A DNA stretch of 64,000 nucleotides, from contig NC_084702.1 in NCBI RefSeq assembly GCF_028389875.1, positions 51,308,053 to 51,372,052 on the forward strand, read 5' to 3'. The DNA is from Rhea pennata (taxonomy: Eukaryota > Chordata > Aves > Rheiformes > Rheidae). Of this stretch, positions 61,342 to 64,000 are shown one piece after another (positions within the stretch are counted from its first letter, which is position 1; each line of letters begins with the position of its first letter). The notes beneath the pieces were generated by a model. The model did not search any database and had not been told where the DNA came from. It worked only from the letters and a program-made list of their open reading frames with translations. The position numbers and the translations under genes are program-made.

Positions 61342-63995
61342 CTACCTGATGTTATTAGACACTGAATACTGATTCTGTTTTTGTTGAAGCAGTTCTGTAA
61401 TAGCCAATAGCTTCTTAAGAACATGCTGTAGGAAAAAAGTCAGTACAGCCATACATTAGCAATTAGAAAGAACAAAAATCTCACTTGAGAAGTGAGATAT
61501 TTCAACATCAGTCTACAAGTCTTGCTATCAGTTTAAAAATATAAAAATATGAACTATTGCAGAAAATATATTATATAAAAGCAGCTCTGATTCCCTAGTT
61601 GCTAAGGTACTATTTTGAAAGGCAACTGTAAAACATCTTGAAGAAATTTTGTCTCTGCACTCATGGATCTTTTTGTTTGGCTGTTTTTTTTTTTTTTTTT
61701 TTTTTAAGAACATTATCTTGTCAACCTGCAAGTTTCAAAAAAGTCGTTCAGAAAAACGAAACAAAAACCCACAAACCCAGAAATCCATTATGTTTAAAGA
61801 CTAAGAGTCCCTTTTGATTTGTACTGGACACACAGTGATAGTTTAAGCACATATTAAATTACCTACTTGAAGTTCATCATAATTATTAGACTCTAGGCAA
61901 GTATTACTTTTGTAATATTTTGGAGGCAATGCATGAAGTTATTTGATTTTTTTTTCCCCCTCTTAAAAATGAAGTTTTCAGGAAAGTATACAAGTTTAAT
62001 GGTTGGAATAGAATGCTTATAGTGTATTTGCTAGAAAAGCTTGGCATGTTTGTTTAAAAGTGTAACAAATTAGGAAGCAGAACTGATGTAGCAAAAGAAA
62101 GCTAAGGCAAGTACATTTAGTTCTTAATAAAAAAGTAAATAAATAAATAAATAAATAAATAATCCACCTAAGATCCTAAAACTAGTGACCCAGACAGCCT
62201 GTCAGAAGACAGTCATTTCTTTGGTTTAGGCTTCCTCTAGAAACTAAAAGCTTCCTCTGGAAGTTAAAAGTTCCTCTGGAACTTAGAAACACCCACAGCT
62301 TTACAACCTGTTTTGTTTTGTTGTATAAAGAAACTCAACTATGGACTGTTACTTACCTTTAGATCTACAGCTAACTCTTCATGAAATGTAAATATTTAAT
62401 TTATCTATCACTCATACTGCTACCCAGAAGCATTTCCAAAAAATCATGAAATTACACAGTAACTCAAGACATACTATCTGTATCTGTGATTTTTTTTGTT
62501 AACTATTGTAACTTACCTGCATTACACCTCGCTCATTACTGAGTGTTCGAAGTTCATCCGAGTGTGCCACGCATATCTCATGCAAGGCTGCCAGATCACG
62601 CGATAAGTCAGTTCTAGAGTGCTCTGTAGTGTCTGGAAGCTCAGGAACATTCTTTAACAAAAAGTATGTGAGCAGACTTAGAATGGTGAGTACCCAGCAA
62701 TAGAGGAATTTAAATTATAGCTCTGTAGATCAGCCAACACACTTGCTCTGATAGTGCAAGAAGTATTGCAGTGTTTTTCTTCACAGTTAAGTCTTCTGTC
62801 CATGTTATCTAATATAAAATTTCTATTTCCTCATCTTCATAAGCATCCATTTTATGCAGATATTTAAGTTATGATTGCACACATTTCATAAGGAGTAATT
62901 ACTGAAGATGTAACAGTGTCTATTTCTACTAAAAAGTCTGATGTTGCTGTGCTACCTCTGGGCTGACCAGAAAGCTACGAGGATAGAGATTCATCTTCTG
63001 CTCTCCTTACAAATGAGGGAGGATCCATCAAGTGTTTTTTTTCAATGTAAATCAGACAATAGCAGCAGCAAAAACACTGCAAGATCTAGCAAGTCAGTAA
63101 AACCACTCAAAAAATAATGTAATTAGACTAGCAGATTAATCCAACAGTAGACTAAAACCAACAGTTTTCAGAATCTTCATGCATAATCAGTCATTTAAAA
63201 TAAGAAAAAAATCAACATGCAGAATTTGCCATTTAACCAGAAAAAGGTAATAGATGGCAGCCTACCTGAATACTCTACCTTAAAACGCTCATTTTTATAG
63301 ATTATCAGAATATTCTGAGATAATCTTCTAGATATCTTTTAAGGAATCAATTTAGGAAGCTAGCCAGATTTCTTCCCTCTTCAGTTTTAAAACAAAATCT
63401 TGGTATAAAAAACATACGTGAACTCCTAAATACTATACTTTGAATATGATATAGCTATCAAACAAAACTATTTCTTTCAAACTGCAAGGTCTAGAATGAA
63501 TGCAGTGACACATTTTGTGACATATAATAGAAATTCAACATAGTATTTTTAAAAATATCAAAATTTGCACTGATTGAAACCTTAGGACAAATTACACAAT
63601 CTTCTGTTTTAAAATATATTTTAAAAGATTGGTATTTTTGGCCAAAAATCCAGTGGAGATGTGATATATTTGAGCTATTCACGTCCACAGCAGTGCTTAT
63701 GAGTAAAGTCTAATGAAATATTTCATGCTTTTAACTCTGCATGACAGGCCAGCGATCTGCAGTTTCTATAAAAATGTAAGAAAAATTTATTCAGTAGAAT
63801 GCATTCAAAATTGTGTGGAAACTGATACATTTTTGAGCTAGTTAACAAGAACTGTAAAGAAATTTCATTTACAGTCTTGCTGTGTAGCTTCAAGTATTTT
63901 TTTTTTAAACCACTTACCCCAAGCTCATCTAAGAACATGATCATGCGATGTTTGTTACTCTTGATGAATGGATTTACACCCTCCATATACGGTTC
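60475..63995 (-). CDS. RASA1: RAS p21 protein activator 1 (p120-RasGAP), 3' end, partial
   Basis: RASA1 accelerates GTP hydrolysis by Ras and acts in the cytosol and at the membrane after SH2-mediated recruitment to receptor tyrosine kinases. Three minus-strand exons in transcription order are 63995-63918, 62651-62517 and 61425-61342. All are phase 0 with consensus splice sites and give 26, 45 and 27 residues (98 in total), as I recall for the human C-terminus. They read EPYMEGVNPFIKSNK, then HRMIMFLDELG; then NVPELPDTTEHSRTDLSRDL and so on; then HVLKKLLAITELLQQ to a TAG stop. This is the end of the GAP-region helices; the catalytic arginine finger, SH2, SH3, PH and C2 parts lie beyond the window. 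The extent given includes the inferred 3' UTR. The gene is convergent with CCNH. Confidence 0.95.
60481..60486 (-). terminator. RASA1: Candidate RASA1 poly(A) signal
   Basis: Plus-strand TTTATT, i.e. AATAAA on the minus strand, about 860 bases after the stop codon. Cleavage would fall near 60455-60470. Confidence 0.55.
61342..61425 (-). CDS. RASA1: RASA1 last coding exon and stop
   Basis: The acceptor tcctacag precedes HVLKKLLAITELLQQKQNQY, then SVSNNIR and TAG. The final seven residues differ at several positions from the human TKTNDVR ending I recall, while the preceding helix is conserved. Confidence 0.93.
   Translation of the reverse strand, partial: HVLKKLLAITELLQQKQNQYSVSNNIR
61684..61705. 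repeat. Poly(T) tract in the RASA1 last intron
   Basis: An uninterrupted T run of about 22 bases. Confidence 0.9.
62131..62162. repeat. (AAAT)n microsatellite
   Basis: About eight tetranucleotide units in the RASA1 last intron. Confidence 0.95.
62230..62288. repeat. Three-copy 20-bp tandem repeat in the RASA1 intron
   Basis: Units at 62230-62249, 62250-62269 and 62270-62288 share TTCCTCT(A/G)GAA and diverge by a few bases each. Confidence 0.8.
62517..62651 (-). CDS. RASA1: RASA1 penultimate coding exon
   Basis: Forty-five codons from NVPELPDTTEHSRTDLSRDL through CVAHSDELRTLSNERG to VMQ, with acceptor gttaaag and donor gtaagt. Nearly identical to the human segment; human has AQQ where this has VMQ. 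Confidence 0.95.
62652..63917 (-). other. RASA1: RASA1 penultimate intron
   Basis: AT-rich and without recognised exon, RNA gene or transposon copy. Confidence 0.8.
63918..63995 (-). CDS. RASA1: RASA1 third-from-last coding exon
   Basis: Encodes EPYMEGVNPFIKSNKHRMIM followed by FLDELG; donor gtaagt at 63917-63912. The upper boundary is set at the AG visible at 63996-63997, where an in-frame TAG would otherwise stop the frame. The polypyrimidine tract lies outside the window, so this edge is slightly less certain. Confidence 0.92.
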
Positions 63996-64000
63996 CTAGT

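Larger units (their letters stand above)
61426..62516 (-). other. RASA1: RASA1 last intron
   Basis: Contains a T run at 61684-61705, an (AAAT)n microsatellite at 62131-62162 and a three-copy 20-bp tandem repeat at 62230-62288. No exon is recognised. Confidence 0.8.

Overview
The window reads as a bird genome, most likely Z-chromosome DNA. It holds one complete multi-exon vertebrate gene, cyclin H (CCNH, + strand, about 46.5-57.8 kb), and the 3' end of a second, RASA1 (- strand, about 60.5-64.0 kb, running off the right edge). RASA1 and CCNH are convergent neighbours in human, and in chicken this block lies on chromosome Z (recalled, not searched). The interspersed repeats are avian in type: CR1 LINEs of different ages, plus a short element with a tRNA-Ile-like head and a CR1 3' tail. 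That SINE type is best known to me from songbirds, so a passerine is suggested but not proven. Layout: 1-46.3 kb is an AT-rich gene desert upstream of CCNH. I find no protein-coding exon there that I can support. It contains simple repeats, four decayed CR1 copies or pieces (about 2.7, 4.1, 31.5 and 35.7 kb), a MIR/CORE-SINE-like relic (30.6 kb), the SINE (37.2 kb), a younger CR1 3' end (37.7-38.2 kb), and a few blocks whose texture suggests conserved regulatory DNA (about 9.1-9.5, 10.0-10.25 and 10.9-11.5 kb). At 46.34-47.0 kb there is a CpG island with two opposed ZNF143/THAP11-type sites, an E-box, upstream ORFs and CCNH exon 1. From 46.78 to 57.60 kb, nine CCNH coding exons, all with GT-AG introns, give a 323-residue protein, the same length as human cyclin H. 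From 57.8 to 60.5 kb is the gap between the two convergent genes; it includes an unexplained GC-richer block at 59.05-59.53 kb. From 60.5 to 64.0 kb lie the RASA1 3' UTR and its last three coding exons (98 C-terminal residues). Cyclin H is the regulatory subunit of the CDK-activating kinase (CDK7-cyclin H-MAT1) within TFIIH; RASA1 is a Ras GTPase-activating protein. They share synteny, not a pathway. I do not see a novel system. The observations most worth checking are the SINE, the loss of the serine at cyclin H position 304, the promoter architecture, and the candidate noncoding elements.
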